Source: Leptodactylus fallax
Lineage: Eukaryota; Chordata; Amphibia; Anura; Leptodactylidae
Direction: 5' to 3'
Assembly: GCA_947044405.1 (NCBI GenBank)
Contig: CAMRHE010000028.1
Span: 6,615,001 to 6,679,000 of the forward strand
Length of the DNA stretch: 64,000 nucleotides
A model generated the notes under the pieces. That model worked only from the letters and a program-made list of their open reading frames with translations, was not told where the DNA came from and did no database searches. The position numbers were made by a program, and so were the translations under genes. This document shows, piece after piece, positions 12,147 to 22,412 of this stretch (the first letter of the stretch is position 1; each line of letters opens with the position of its first letter).

Positions 12147-12566
12147 CTGGATTCACACTAGTGTTGGAGACTCCGCTGCAGAATCTGCCTATAATCAGTA
12201 TAAACTCGTCAGAAATCGGGGCGGAACCCATCATAGTCTATGGGGTCCTCAGATTCCCGTGTGTAACCGCTTTTTAGGCTAAGGCCCTACGTTGCGGAAA
12301 CACAGCTTTTGGTTGCAGATTTTGCTGCGTTTTTTTGAGCCAAAGCCAAGAATGGCCACAAAAGGAAAGGGAAATATATAGGAAGTTCTTATACTTCTAC
12401 CTTTTTCTCAATCCACTCCTGGCTTTAGCTAAAAAAAAAATCTGCAGCCAAAAAAGCTGCGTTTCCACAACATGGGGACTCCGCCTTAAGCGGACAAGGT
12501 CTCTGTCTTTCGGGTCCACATGTGGAGCTGAAGGATGGAAACCCAAACACTAATGTGAACCAAGTG
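12147..12566. mobile_element. Family G fold-back element, split by family A
   Basis: The left part runs from 'GGATTCACACTAGTG' and the right part ends at 'CACTAATGTGAACC'. Its inner 'GTAACCGCTTTTTA' is interrupted exactly where three other G copies read through CTTTTTAAG. The interrupting sequence is the A element at 12277-12485. Related G copies are near 13259, 20722, 21803 and 48417. Confidence 0.65.
12277..12485. mobile_element. Family A fold-back MITE, copy 2, with empty site
   Basis: It starts GGCTAAGGCCC and ends in a decayed CTCCGCC, with TTA on each side (12274-12276 and 12486-12488). Removing the element and one TTA restores CTTTTTAAGCGG, which is the uninterrupted sequence in the G copy near 21915. 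This is direct evidence for insertion with a 3-bp TTA duplication. The element is a long imperfect hairpin and non-coding. Confidence 0.8.
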
Positions 12567-12774
12567 TTACTCAGTGTTCTGTAAAATCAAAAAGAATGAG
12601 TGTGATGTCATAAAGAGTAGCAAATGTATGTACCAAATATGTAAGCAGAAGATAATCTTGCTTCCGTTGACAGTCAATTTGCAGGATTTCCCACATGGTC
12701 CTGAAATAGTCTAGAAGAAATTCTACCCGGGATAATCTGCTAACCGGTTTTATTTTATGATGGTAAATTCCTTG

Positions 12775-13235
12775 GTTGGAGTGGCCTTAACCAAAGGATT
12801 GGGACTTAATTGTATGTGTGTCCTGCTGCAGACAAAGCATAGGGGGAGAGATTCCTGTTGCAGCCAGTTGTCTTACATTCAGACACAAGGCTGATCTAGT
12901 TTCTGCAGGTACTCAAGAGAAGTGGCCGTAGCCAAATGGGTGGGACTTTGTGTGTCCAATGGCAGAAAGCAGATGGGAGAGATTCCTGCTGCAGCCTGTT
13001 GCTTAAGCTACGGCCTCACGTTGCAGAAACGCAGCTTTTTTTGTTGCAGATTTTGTTGCGGTTTTTTGAGCCAAAGCCAGCAGTGGATCAAGCAAAAGGT
13101 AGAAGTATAAGAACTTCCTATATATTTCCCATTCCTTTTGTAGCCATTGTTGGCTTTGACTCAAAAACCGCAACAAAATAAGCTGCGTTTCCGTAACGCG
13201 GGGCCGTAGCCTTACAGTCACACACAGGTTGTTAA
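12775..13235. repeat. Imperfect tandem duplication (about 125 bp), second copy carrying a MITE
   Basis: Copy 1 (about 12775-12895) has 'GGAGTGGCC', 'GGGAGAGATTCCTG', 'GCAGCCAGTTG' and then 'TCTTACATTCAGACACA'. Copy 2 (about 12918-13005 plus 13212-13235) has 'GAAGTGGCC', 'GGGAGAGATTCCTG', 'GCAGCCTGTTG' and, after a family A element, 'TTACAGTCACACACA'. Copy 1 is therefore an empty site for the insertion in copy 2. Confidence 0.65.
13006..13211. mobile_element. Family A fold-back MITE, copy 3, with empty site
   Basis: Flanked by TTA at 13003-13005 and 13212-13214. The uninterrupted relative 130 bp upstream has a single TTA (12873-12875) at the same place. The arms are well preserved: 'TTGTTGCAGATTTTGTTGCG' on the left faces 'CGCAACAAAATAAG' on the right. 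Chance open frames of 62-81 codons on both strands arise from the palindrome. Confidence 0.8.
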
Positions 13236-13258
13236 GAGCAGGATGGTGGTATATATCT

Positions 13259-13510
13259 AACTCTAGGTTAACACTAGCGCTGGCTCTCTTTTGTTTGGGA
13301 TCCTTTGGAGAACCAGAACAACAGAGAGGCGGACCACTAAAACAGCAGCTACACAGGGAGCCTGGCAGACCTCACTGACTATAAAGGGGGTCCATTGGGT
13401 ATAGTTTTTAAGCAGAAAGCGGCGGAGGAAAAAGTCCCTCGTGCAGAACTTTTACCTCCAACGATTTTTGGCGTACTCTACAACAAAGATGTGAACCTAT
13501 CCTGACTTAT
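13259..13510. mobile_element. Family G fold-back element, diverged
   Basis: It starts 'CTAGGTTAACACTAGCG' and ends near 'AAGATGTGAACCTA'. The interior is diverged from other G copies. Confidence 0.45.
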
Positions 13511-14009
13511 TAGGACATATTGAGAAGATATATATTTTTCTCAATGTTATTTGTATTGTAAGACAAAATAGGACTAAACTAAAGGAGGAGAACGAGAAAT
13601 TGCAGGGATTTTTACTTTTTGTACATTTCTATGTTAAGCATTCCTTTAAACTATAAATAGTGCAAGTGAATATAAGAAACTTTGTAATATATCTTATTAA
13701 ATAAAAATGTTTTATTCTCCATTTATCAGTCTGAGTTTCATTTTTGATATAGAAGTCTATGGAGAGAAGATTTGGAGGAGGGGCTGCTGAAAAAGATAAA
13801 CAAATAACTGCAGCTGTGACACTCTGCTACACTGTGAGAAAACTCTTCTGACTCTGCTTCAAGAACAAACTACTACTGCACAGAATGAGGCATCAAGTCA
13901 ATTACTAGCCTCCTCCTCCCCCTCCCCCTCTCCATAGACTTGTGTGTATGAGACTGAGTATGGAGACAGATTCTTTATAAATAATGGAGATGAGGAGGAG
14001 GAGAGCAGC
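13511..14009. other. No gene
   Basis: Non-coding, with a purine/pyrimidine-biased patch ('CCTCCTCCTCCCCCTCCCCC' near 13912). No recognised repeat boundaries. Confidence 0.45.
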
Positions 14010-14504
14010 TTAAAGGGAATCTGTCAGGTCAATCTGGGATACTAAACCACCCACAGGTACTTATAGACCTGGGGTTTAGTGTCCCAAATCGCCTTGTTGT
14101 AATGCAATCCGCAGGCGCATTAAAAATAAAAAAACTTTATATTTACCTAGAGAAGGGTCCGATCGACACTGTTCGGCGAGAACAGTCCAGCTTATTCATG
14201 AGCTTCTTCGTTGGCACGCCTCTCTGCACCTGCGCTGTTCTTCAGTGAAGCCAAAGATGGACACCCCGGCTTCACTGCGTAATTGCGGGGCATTCACACT
14301 GAAGCCGAGGTGTACTCCTCTGGCTTCATTGAAGAACTGCGCAGGCGCGGGGAGTACAGCGGCAGGGCGAGTATAAAGCTTTTTTCATGTTTAATGCGGC
14401 CATGGATTGCGTTATAGCAGGGTGATTTGGGACACTAAACCCCAGGTCCATATGGACGTGTGGGTGGTTTAGTGTCCCAAATTGCCCTGACAGATTCCCT
14501 TTAA
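14010..14504. mobile_element. T2-like TTAA MITE, well-preserved fold-back
   Basis: TTAA flanks the element on each side (14010-14013 and 14501-14504). The ends are AGGGAATCTGTCAG and, reversed, AGGGAATCTGTCAG, a perfect 14-bp match. The complementarity continues inward: 'GGGTTTAGTGTCCCAAATCG' near 14080 faces 'TTTGGGACACTAAACCCC' near 14427. The middle (14150-14390) is GC-rich and itself partly complementary. No transposase is encoded. Confidence 0.8.
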
Positions 14505-15645
14505 TACTTGGAGAAGGAAGCAGATTTCTTGCTTGTTTTGTAAGTAGACGTACACTTTAAGTGATAGAATAAAGCAGTGGTCTGCAAGCCATGGTTAGAA
14601 TAACTACAACTCTTCATACTTGCTTGGAGTAGTAGTCTCGCAACAACTGGTAAGCCTTAGTATGAAGATTACTGTCTTTACGGTATAGGAATAGATTTTC
14701 TTGCATATATCCCCATTATTTGTACAATTTCTGTCCTATAAAGTGATATTTTATTGATGATGTTTTTGTTTGTATTTTCCTACATTCTGAACAAGACGGC
14801 TCATCATCTGGGTGTTGTGGTCTTTAGAAAACCCATCTGGCAGAGGAGAGGTTAATGTCTGCTGGGTGGAAACATTCCTTTTATTACCTGTTTCCTCATA
14901 TGCTTGAAGCATGTGCTTTGTGGACGAGTAAATAACGAAGGTTTATGAGGTCATCAGCAGGGACTTTAATAGACTGAACTACTGCTGGAACTTGTGCCCA
15001 GCTTCCCTTGGATTTAATGTCAAACAGAGTCCCCTCCACATCATTCAGAACTGGTCAAGCATTTACAGACATTTGGATTTGGAAAAACATTCATTCATCA
15101 GTGCGGAGACAAGCAGTGACATTTACGTCTTGTCTATAGTATGCAGAGAAACATGGCACCGTGGATACCTGTCCTGGGCTCTGTTCACATCTATGTAGTG
15201 TGTGAGGGCTGCTGTGTGTGTGATACATAGTTATACAGCTAGTAAAACACACACGAGTCCATTAAATACAATCCGTCTAGTGTGTTTGTGTCCATATATG
15301 GCAGACTATGATATATAATAAGGATATATTGTACACAGCGTAGCTAACAGAGACATTGTCTAGCTGTAAATGCTGCTTTGGGATCTGCATGGACAGAAGA
15401 GAAGCTCTCCGAATTCACTCAAAGGTCAGACCAAAGCGGCTATTCCTGGAGTGGGACTTATATTTCATATCCTTTTTATTGACCTCATTGAGATACTGAG
15501 GTTTTCGTGATTGGGGAGGGCATCTATGGCTGCCAGAAACTGAGCGTTGGCCACACATGCCACCATAATGTCGGTCACAGATACGTTGGCTACACATGTC
15601 TCATACAGATAATCCTAAAAAAAAAAAAAAAAAAACTTGCTATAT
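14505..15645. other. No gene or recognised repeat
   Basis: Low-copy sequence with short open frames only (up to 68 codons), and an A-run at 15617-15634. Confidence 0.45.
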
Positions 15646-15647
15646 AC

Positions 15648-16137
15648 AGGACTGTACAAAAGTTTTAGGCAGGCATGGAAAAATTGTTGCGCAGTAAGAA
15701 TGCTTTCAGAAATAGAAGGGTTAATAGTTTATTTTTGTCAAGTAACAAAATTAAGTGAATGATGAAAAAAAAAATGTAAATCCCATCAATATTTGGTGAC
15801 CACCTTCTCGGTACAGACTGGGCAGGGAGGTTGTTCCCACCGCCATCTTGGAGAACTAAGCACAGATCTTCTGTGGATGTAGGCTTGCTCCAATCCTTCT
15901 GTCTCTTCATGTCATCCCAGACAGACTGGATGATTCTGAGATCAGGGCTATATCTGTGGGGGCCGTATCATCACTTCCAGGACTCCTCCTCCAAAGGGCA
16001 AAGGTCACACCAAATATTGATGAGATTTAAATTTCTCTTTTCTTCATTCACAAAAATAGACCGTTATCCCTTCTCTTTCTGAAAGCATTCTTACTACGCA
16101 GCATTTTTCCACAGCTAAAACTTTTGCACAGTACTGT
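15648..16137 (-). mobile_element. Family K Tc1-derived short element, copy 1
   Basis: The ends are 'ACAAAAGTTTTAGGCAG' and, reversed, 'GCAAAAGTTTTAGCTG', the start of a Tc1-type terminal repeat. On the minus strand the core encodes the last part of a Tc1 transposase: SPDL followed by IIQSVWDDMKRQKDW, with WSKPTSTEDLCLVLQDGG after it. The N-terminal DNA-binding domain and the first catalytic aspartates are absent, so it is non-autonomous. Other copies lie near 19295, 29985, 55310 and 62325. Confidence 0.75.
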
Positions 16138-16189
16138 ATGTCCCATAGAGTGCCTGCCACCTGTCTTCTATAGTTGTGACACAGAGATT

Positions 16190-16975
16190 CTTCAAAATGC
16201 CTTTGAAAGTTATCCAAAAAATGTTGCATACTCTTAGTCACTACATTGGCTGCCTGTTCAATACAGAGTACAATATAAATTTATCACCCTCATCCACAAG
16301 GCTCTCCATAATGCTGCACCTCCCTACATTTCCTCCCTCATCTCTGTCTATCGCCCAACCCGTGCTCTCCATTCACTCAATGACCTAAGACTAACATCCT
16401 CTATTATCAGAACCTCCCATACTCGTATACAAGACTTCTCCCGAGTTGCACCACTTCTCTGGAATGCTCTACCCCGGACTACTAGATTAACCCCCAATTT
16501 CCACAGCTTCAAGCGTAAACTAAAGATGTATCTTTTCAGACAGGCCTATCACAACTCCTAATGTAAACCCTTCCGTAGTTAGAATCCTTAAAACGTACCC
16601 TCCTCTGTTCACGCTCCCACATTACCTCACAGGATATGATGCCGTATCAGACTAACTTTATATGTCCAGTCACCATCTGCACGTTAAAGGACACGACAGG
16701 TGATGGCTCATACAGCTTATATATGTGTAATGGCAGTAACCTCTATTACAGAATTGTATAAGCAATGCTACCTCCGATGCCGCCCCTGCTACCTCCTGTG
16801 TCACCCCCTCTACCTCATAGATTGCAAGCTCTTGCGAGCAGGGCCCTCAGTCCCAGTGTGTGAATTGACTATTTCTTTGTAATGTATATTTTTTTTCTGT
16901 ACTTGAACCCTACAAATTGTACAGTGCTGCTGAATATGTTGGCGCTATATAAATAAAATGTATTAGTATTATTAG
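16190..16975 (+). mobile_element. 3' end of a CR1/L2-type LINE (non-LTR retrotransposon)
   Basis: A 5'-truncated retrotransposon. It holds the tail of ORF2 (16241-16561), a 3' untranslated region, and the terminal 'GTTGGCGCTATATAAATAAA' followed by ATT-type repeats at 16945-16972. The simple-repeat tail and 5' truncation are typical of target-primed reverse transcription. A tail fragment in the opposite orientation is at 11170-11230. Confidence 0.7.
16241..16561 (+). pseudogene. LINE ORF2 C-terminal remnant
   Basis: A frame with no start codon is open for 106 codons from 16241 and stops at TAA 16559-16561. It begins LHWLPVQYRVQYK and contains KALHNAAPPYISSL, then VAPLLWNALPR, then FHSFKRKLKMYLF and ends AYHNS. 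This is the conserved segment after the reverse-transcriptase domain in CR1/L2-type LINEs, usually written LHWLPV..RI.YK ... LWN.LP ... FK..LK..LF. A TAG lies three codons upstream in frame, and the catalytic RT part is missing, so it cannot make active enzyme. Its intact reading frame suggests fairly recent arrival. Family level (CR1, L2 or Rex) is not decided. Confidence 0.7.
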
Positions 16976-18475
16976 TGAATCTGCCTCAATGTGTATTCTA
17001 GGTACAGGGTTTGTGGCATTCTAATTTTCTTTATTCATTTATTTATTTATTATTTAATATTATTTAAAGTTTTTCCCATATAGAAATATTCTCCAAACTA
17101 TGATAATACACTATCCACCCCATAAATTCACCCCCTTCTTTCTGGTTATAGGTATGTTAATGGTTATAGATATTCATGGATATTGGGATTTTGTATGTAT
17201 TGGCTATAGAGCTCCAGTACGGGTAAGTGTTGCTGTGAGGACCCAGTCAAGCTGATGATCGTTGGAATATTCTGGTTCATGCACCAGCCTGTTAAGAATA
17301 ACACAAACCTTACATCAGCCACAGGATTTCTTACACTATATACCAATAATTTTATATGGTTTATATTGTCTGTACACACATCAGGCCAGGAGAAGGCGGA
17401 TACAGCACTTGACTTCTAGATAAGGAAAACTGGATGACCAAGATGAGTAATATGAGTTATTTGGACAATGCCTGGACATACCCAGTTTGACGTCATGTAA
17501 AAAATTTTTTCCTAAAATCTCATCATTTTTCTGTTACTTCATAGCAAACCGATCCAACATTGTCACTATAAATTGTTGTTTTCTCCACTTTCACATACAT
17601 CCCCCTTCCCTATCTTAAAGTAACATGTCCATCGAATGCAGGGCAGACTCAACTCTCTGCTATGTTTAGAGCTCCAGTGCTGACAAATTCTCCAACAATG
17701 CCAAAAATGTCTTCGGAGATCTCAGCGGCAGCCATTAATCTTGGGCAAGCTGCTCTGCTTTCTTTTAAGAGAAAAAAATAAGGAATGCAATAAGCTGAAG
17801 AGGCTGCAAATGACTCATTGTTCATCCTCGCTGAGGACCTGAGATCCTAAAGCTCCGGCCGCTGACTCACAATCCATATCTATACCTGGCAGGCTGGACA
17901 TGACTTCATGCATAGCTGCAGCTTTTACAATCTCAAAGGTCACTGGTAGAGTCCACCTGAGCATCACCATGTGTCATTCGGCTTCATTATAACCCAGGGC
18001 TCTTCAGAAAGCCACTTTAGACATAGTTGTGGTGACGACTATGGTGGATTTACTAAGTCTTGTCATGTAAATAATAAGATTTAATACAAAGGGGGTTAAC
18101 CTGTAAAAGGAAAGATGGCAGACAGATTAAGAGAGTCCGAAAATATAGGTCATGGTGTGGTAGTAACATGTTGCCCATTAAGCGCTGTGATGTTGGGAGT
18201 TACGAGGCAAGACAGAACAGAGATTTTCTAGCTCAAATGCAAAGGGACGAAGATCAAAGGCTGCCCAGAAGGGCCAAGCGCATCAGCGATCATCACTTAA
18301 TTAGCTAACGAATATGACTCTGGTAGTCCAGGAGTACCCGCGAGAACCAGAGCCTTGTGTATTCTGCATAAACTGATTTAATTGGACCTGCGTTGTCAGC
18401 AAAAGCTCAGTGTAGATACACAGTGCACAACTCACAAATCTATCTATTTATCTACATATCTATCTGTTAGGATTG
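16976..18475. other. Low-copy sequence, no gene
   Basis: Includes an ATTT-rich patch near 17030-17065. 17690-18000 and 18250-18420 are more complex and match nothing else here. Open frames do not exceed 71 codons. Confidence 0.5.
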
Positions 18476-19290
18476 TTTGGCCCATCAAAGTACTAGAGGA
18501 TCCTCCCGTGGCTTGACATAAAATGAGACCCAAAAATCCAGCAGAGGACAACCCTATTTGGACCTGTTTTTGGAGCCAATCTGTTGCCACTAGAGTCTCT
18601 TAGGGGGTTCATTACAAATACCCTGTTAGACTTAATGGATATATTTGTGTGTACCATTAAAGGGGTTCTTTACTATAGTCTGCCAGTTCCCTTACCACAG
18701 GTAGCAACCTGTGAAATGGACCCTGGGGCTTGGAACCAACCAGATACACCACCTAAAAAACCCCAGCGGAGGTAAGTCTAAAACACTCCCTGGAGAACCC
18801 CCAAGATATGATCTCTATGGCTGGAGGGTAAGCCTTAAGGATCATTTACACGGGTGTGCCCAAGATGACAGAGTCTCATGCGGGCTACTGTATCTATCAT
18901 ATCTATATATCCGGGAATAGACAGATCATGTTATGGCACCCAGGCACCTGTAATGGCTGTCAGACCAACGCTCTTTAGGACAACAGCTAATACTCCTGGG
19001 ATTGGCAGGACATGTCCTCGATGCCAGGGAAGGCACAAATGTGCCTTGGCAAGGGTATTCAGCTACAGAACACAAGCAATGTATTGAATTTTTGCCCTGA
19101 AAGGAAGAAAGTCTAGGCACAATGGTAAAGCCAACCCACATAGCCCAGGTAACTGTGAACACGAGAGAAGAGGCAAAGTGACTCAGGGAATACAAGAATT
19201 TACTAAAACATATTAGGAGTGGTGACATGTACTTATCAATCCAATGTGTATGGGTAACCATTGTTCTGTCACTGTATAGAATATAGAGAT
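18476..19290. other. Unclassified sequence, no gene
   Basis: The minus-strand frame 18926-19294 (122 codons) has no domain I recognise and overlaps other open frames, so it is not called. 'CCATTAAAGGGGTTC' at 18656 resembles a T2-like end, but no partner end is clear. Confidence 0.4.
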
Positions 19291-19292
19291 GC

Positions 19293-19337
19293 AATAATGT
19301 GCAAAAGTTTTAGGCAGGATTGTGTGTGTGTGTGTGG

Positions 19338-19374
<37 letters not shown>

Positions 19375-19550
19375 GGGGGGGGGCAAAGGTCACACCAAAT
19401 ATTGAAGCGATTTACATTTCTCTTTTCTATATTCACTTCATTTTGTTAATTGACCAAAATAAACTATTAACCCTTTTATTTCTGAAAGCATTCTTACTGC
19501 GCAGGTTTTTTATCCCACACCTACCTAAAACTTTTGAACAGTATTGTATA
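19293..19550 (+). mobile_element. Family K element, copy 2, with internal (TG)n
   Basis: The ends are 'GTGCAAAAGTTTTAGGCAG' and, reversed, 'TTCAAAAGTTTTAGGTAG'. Most of the interior is replaced by a (TG)n run and a G-run; then 'GGCAAAGGTCACACCAAATA' matches the other K copies. It is about half the length of the copy at 15648. Confidence 0.7.
19320..19382 (+). repeat. (TG)n microsatellite and G-run
   Basis: About 23 TG units, once interrupted by GC, ending in TATGGGGGGGGGG. It lies inside a family K element. Confidence 0.95.
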
Positions 19551-20720
19551 TAGATTATACAGCATCTGCAAGTTAGTGAGAGAGTCTTAATGGTAGACGG
19601 GGCCAACTATAAACTACCCAAGTTAATCTAGATCTGACCCCAGGTCAGTTCTTCTACTGATCCCACTGACAATCCTTTGAATGTCAAATTTTATCCAGAA
19701 ATTTTTATTTTATAAATTTTAAATATCGTTAAGCTTTGTATAATGGAGGAAATTTATAAAGAACAGGAAAAAAGAAAAAAGAAAAAATATATATTTTTCT
19801 ATTTAAAAAAAAAAATTTGACTATAAAACTTATTGAATGTTGGCTATGGTATAAAAAAAATTGTGATAGTTAAAATATATACTTTTTAAAGTTTCAAAAA
19901 TATTTTTAGATAAGTGTAATATTTTTTATTTCATCTTTAGAAAATGTCCAAAAAAAAAGTTGTATAAACCACTTTAGTGATGTTAGCTGGTAAATTACTC
20001 CAGTGATGAAGAACGGTGGAGTTTTTAAAAGGCCTTGGCGAAGCTTTATATCTGATCCCTCTAATACCAACAGTGACACCGCGGAGGTCAAGTAAATAAA
20101 TATGTATGCTCCACCAGTTCAAAATAATAAAATTCCAATGTGTTCAAGTCTGCTTGTCGAACATATGTTTGAAACACAGCTAAGCCCATCTGGCTCAGTG
20201 TCAAGCATTTACACCAACTGCCGTCTTACAGTACCTGACAGCAGAAAAGCTTTATTCCCCTGGTGTTTGGGCACAAATGGAGGAATATTATTGAAATGAT
20301 TATCTGCATCAAGACTCAGATTTGGTTTGACATTTAGCTGGCTCTGTCTAATCCAGAGGGTTGCCTGAATGAATGACGAGAGGGGCTTCTTTAAGAGGAT
20401 GCTGCAAAGAGACGTATGATTAATGAAACTGCAAGGGAGTCTGGGCCAATCCACCTTCACCCCATGTCTCAGAGGCAAAAATACAGGATTCTTTAAATAA
20501 AAAAATTAAAAAATTCCATAGGACAGATAAATTCACTTTCTGTAGACACCTTAACGCCATGTTACTCTATTCAGATATGTGTATGGACAACTTTGGATTT
20601 TTAGAGGGTCAATGTAACACTACATATGCACTAATTTTTTGGCAGTGGAAAAATACACCACTGACTGATGCTGGATGATAAATGCATCTAGTCTAAGATT
20701 ATACCACCTATTAGTTAACT
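19551..20720. other. No gene; AT-rich
   Basis: Very AT-rich at 19680-19960. Short open frames up to 89 codons have no recognisable content. Confidence 0.45.
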
Positions 20721-20966
20721 CTAGGTTCACATCTGCGTTCGCTCACCATTCGGGGATTCTGTCCCCCAATCCACTTAAAATTTGCAGAGAGAAAGTCCTG
20801 CAAGCCGGACTTTTCTCTCCGCTTTTTTGGGTGGAAACTTTGCGGACCGCATTATAGTCTATTGGGTTCACGGGTAACTGCTTTTTAAGCAGATTGAGTT
20901 TCTGTTTTTCGGGTCTCAAAGCAGACCCACAGAACGTAAACTCGAATGCAGGTGTGAATCTAGCAT
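20721..20966. mobile_element. Family G fold-back element
   Basis: The ends are 'CTAGGTTCACATCTGCG' and, reversed, 'CTAGATTCACACCTGC'. It contains the intact 'AACTGCTTTTTAAGCAG' that is interrupted in the copy at 12147. No consistent target duplication was found for this family. Confidence 0.65.
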
Positions 20967-21800
20967 AATTAGGCACAATTCTCATTTACATTGTAAGCCT
21001 CACCCCTGGAAAAATTTCTAAACACAAAATAAATGTATACATAACATGTAGGACAGTTTTTGGTGCAGGATATGGTAAAGAAATGGTGCATTTAGCTTAG
21101 TAAATCTGACCCAATTCCTTCAATGACCCCCTTCCCACAGAAGCCATTTTTTATTTCTGCATTTTAATATTTTACTCCTTGCCTTCCACAAACCATTATT
21201 TTTTTTTTATTTTTCCGCTCATAAGCCTTATGGGGGAGGCAAAACTGATCGGCCAGCCAACATGTGGTTTAAATATTTAATATTTTTATTATTCAGGCAC
21301 TTTTGGATGACGCAGAAAGGCCCAATGTGGCGTTTTATTTTTTTTATTTATTTTTAGATGTCAATTGATGAAGGGGGTGACTTTTTGAATTTTTATGTTT
21401 TTTTATTTATTTTTAATATTCAACACCTTATTTTTAGGCCCTCTGTGTGACTTGAACCTTAGGGGGTTTGATTGTCCATACAATGTCCTGCAATACTAAT
21501 GTAGGCTCAGTAGGCTCCTAGCTGTCATAGGAACCAATTGTCACTCCAAGAGGATGGCAATCTCAACCAATATGATGGTGCCCCCCCACACACATTTTTT
21601 AGATGACTTTAGTCATAATTGACTGAGGCATCCGAAGAGTTAAAAGATCCAAATTACATTGTTTTACGCAGCGGAGCAGTTATGGCACCTGCTCTGCCAT
21701 ACTGATAGTGTAATGCCTAGTTCAAAATGTTAGAGAGGAGGTGCCTCATGCAAGAGCCAAAGGATCGGGCTCTGTACTAATATAACACTGACCAGTGTTA
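20967..21800. repeat. AT-rich sequence with probable old repeat
   Basis: 21120-21500 has the T-rich build and 'CCTTATGGGGGAGGC'-type blocks reminiscent of family E, but similarity is weak. No gene. Confidence 0.3.
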
Positions 21801-21801
21801 G

Positions 21802-21998
21802 GCTTGATTCACACCTGCGCTTACATCCCGTTCGGGAATTCCGTCCCCCATTCTGCTTGAAAAACACGGAGTAAAAAGTCTTGCAAGCGGACCCCATTAT
21901 AGTCTATAGTCCGCGGGTAACTGCTTTTTAAGCGGATTAGGTTTCCATTTTTTGGACCCGAAGAACAGAAACCCAAGCTCAGGTGTGACCTTAGCGTC
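21802..21998. mobile_element. Family G fold-back element
   Basis: Runs from 'TTAGGCTTGATTCACACCTG' to 'CAGGTGTGACCTTAG'. It contains 'GTAACTGCTTTTTAAGCGG', the empty-site form for the family A insertion at 12277. Confidence 0.65.
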
Positions 21999-22046
21999 AC
22001 TTGTAGTGTTCATTTATACAGACACTCTGGGCGAAATGAGTGCATT

Positions 22047-22412
22047 ATGTTATGTCTAGGAAGTCCTTGCATTGAAAAACAAGAATGGTTTCCAGTATAT
22101 CAAGAGCTAAATAATTCTAAAGTACCAGCTGCTAAAAAAAAACTGCAAGAAAAAGGTGATTATATGGAAACTGCAGCACATATACTGGAGGGAATGAGGC
22201 TTAGTAAGGACAAAACTGAGGCTCACCTTAAAATGCTTTCTACAACAAATATCTACCCAGAAACCGCCATTTGGGGACAAAGGAGATATGTAGTAGATGG
22301 AAAAATAATTAGTGACATCATTAACTGTTATTCTAGAAAAATGTCCTTACACTTTTGTCTTTACACAATTAAACGTTTCAATCCAAAAATAAAAATGGGC
22401 AAATTCATGTGA
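22047..22412 (+). CDS. Unrecognised 121-codon frame; possible exon or pseudogene piece
   Basis: I do not recognise the product. The frame runs from ATG 22047 to TGA 22410-22412 and stays open upstream to at least 22002. The first ~95 residues look protein-like: charged and helix-favouring, with KVPAAKKKLQEKGDYMETAA, then HILEGMRLSKDKTEAHLKML, then WGQRRYVVDGKI. It is not built from a tandem repeat and has no competing long frame on the other strand. Possible splice acceptors precede it ('TTTATACAG' ending 22021 and 'TTATGTCTAG' ending near 22056). No paired donor, Kozak context or poly(A) signal is convincing. It could be a terminal exon, a processed pseudogene or chance. Confidence 0.35.
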   Translation: MLCLGSPCIEKQEWFPVYQELNNSKVPAAKKKLQEKGDYMETAAHILEGMRLSKDKTEAHLKMLSTTNIYPETAIWGQRRYVVDGKIISDIINCYSRKMSLHFCLYTIKRFNPKIKMGKFM

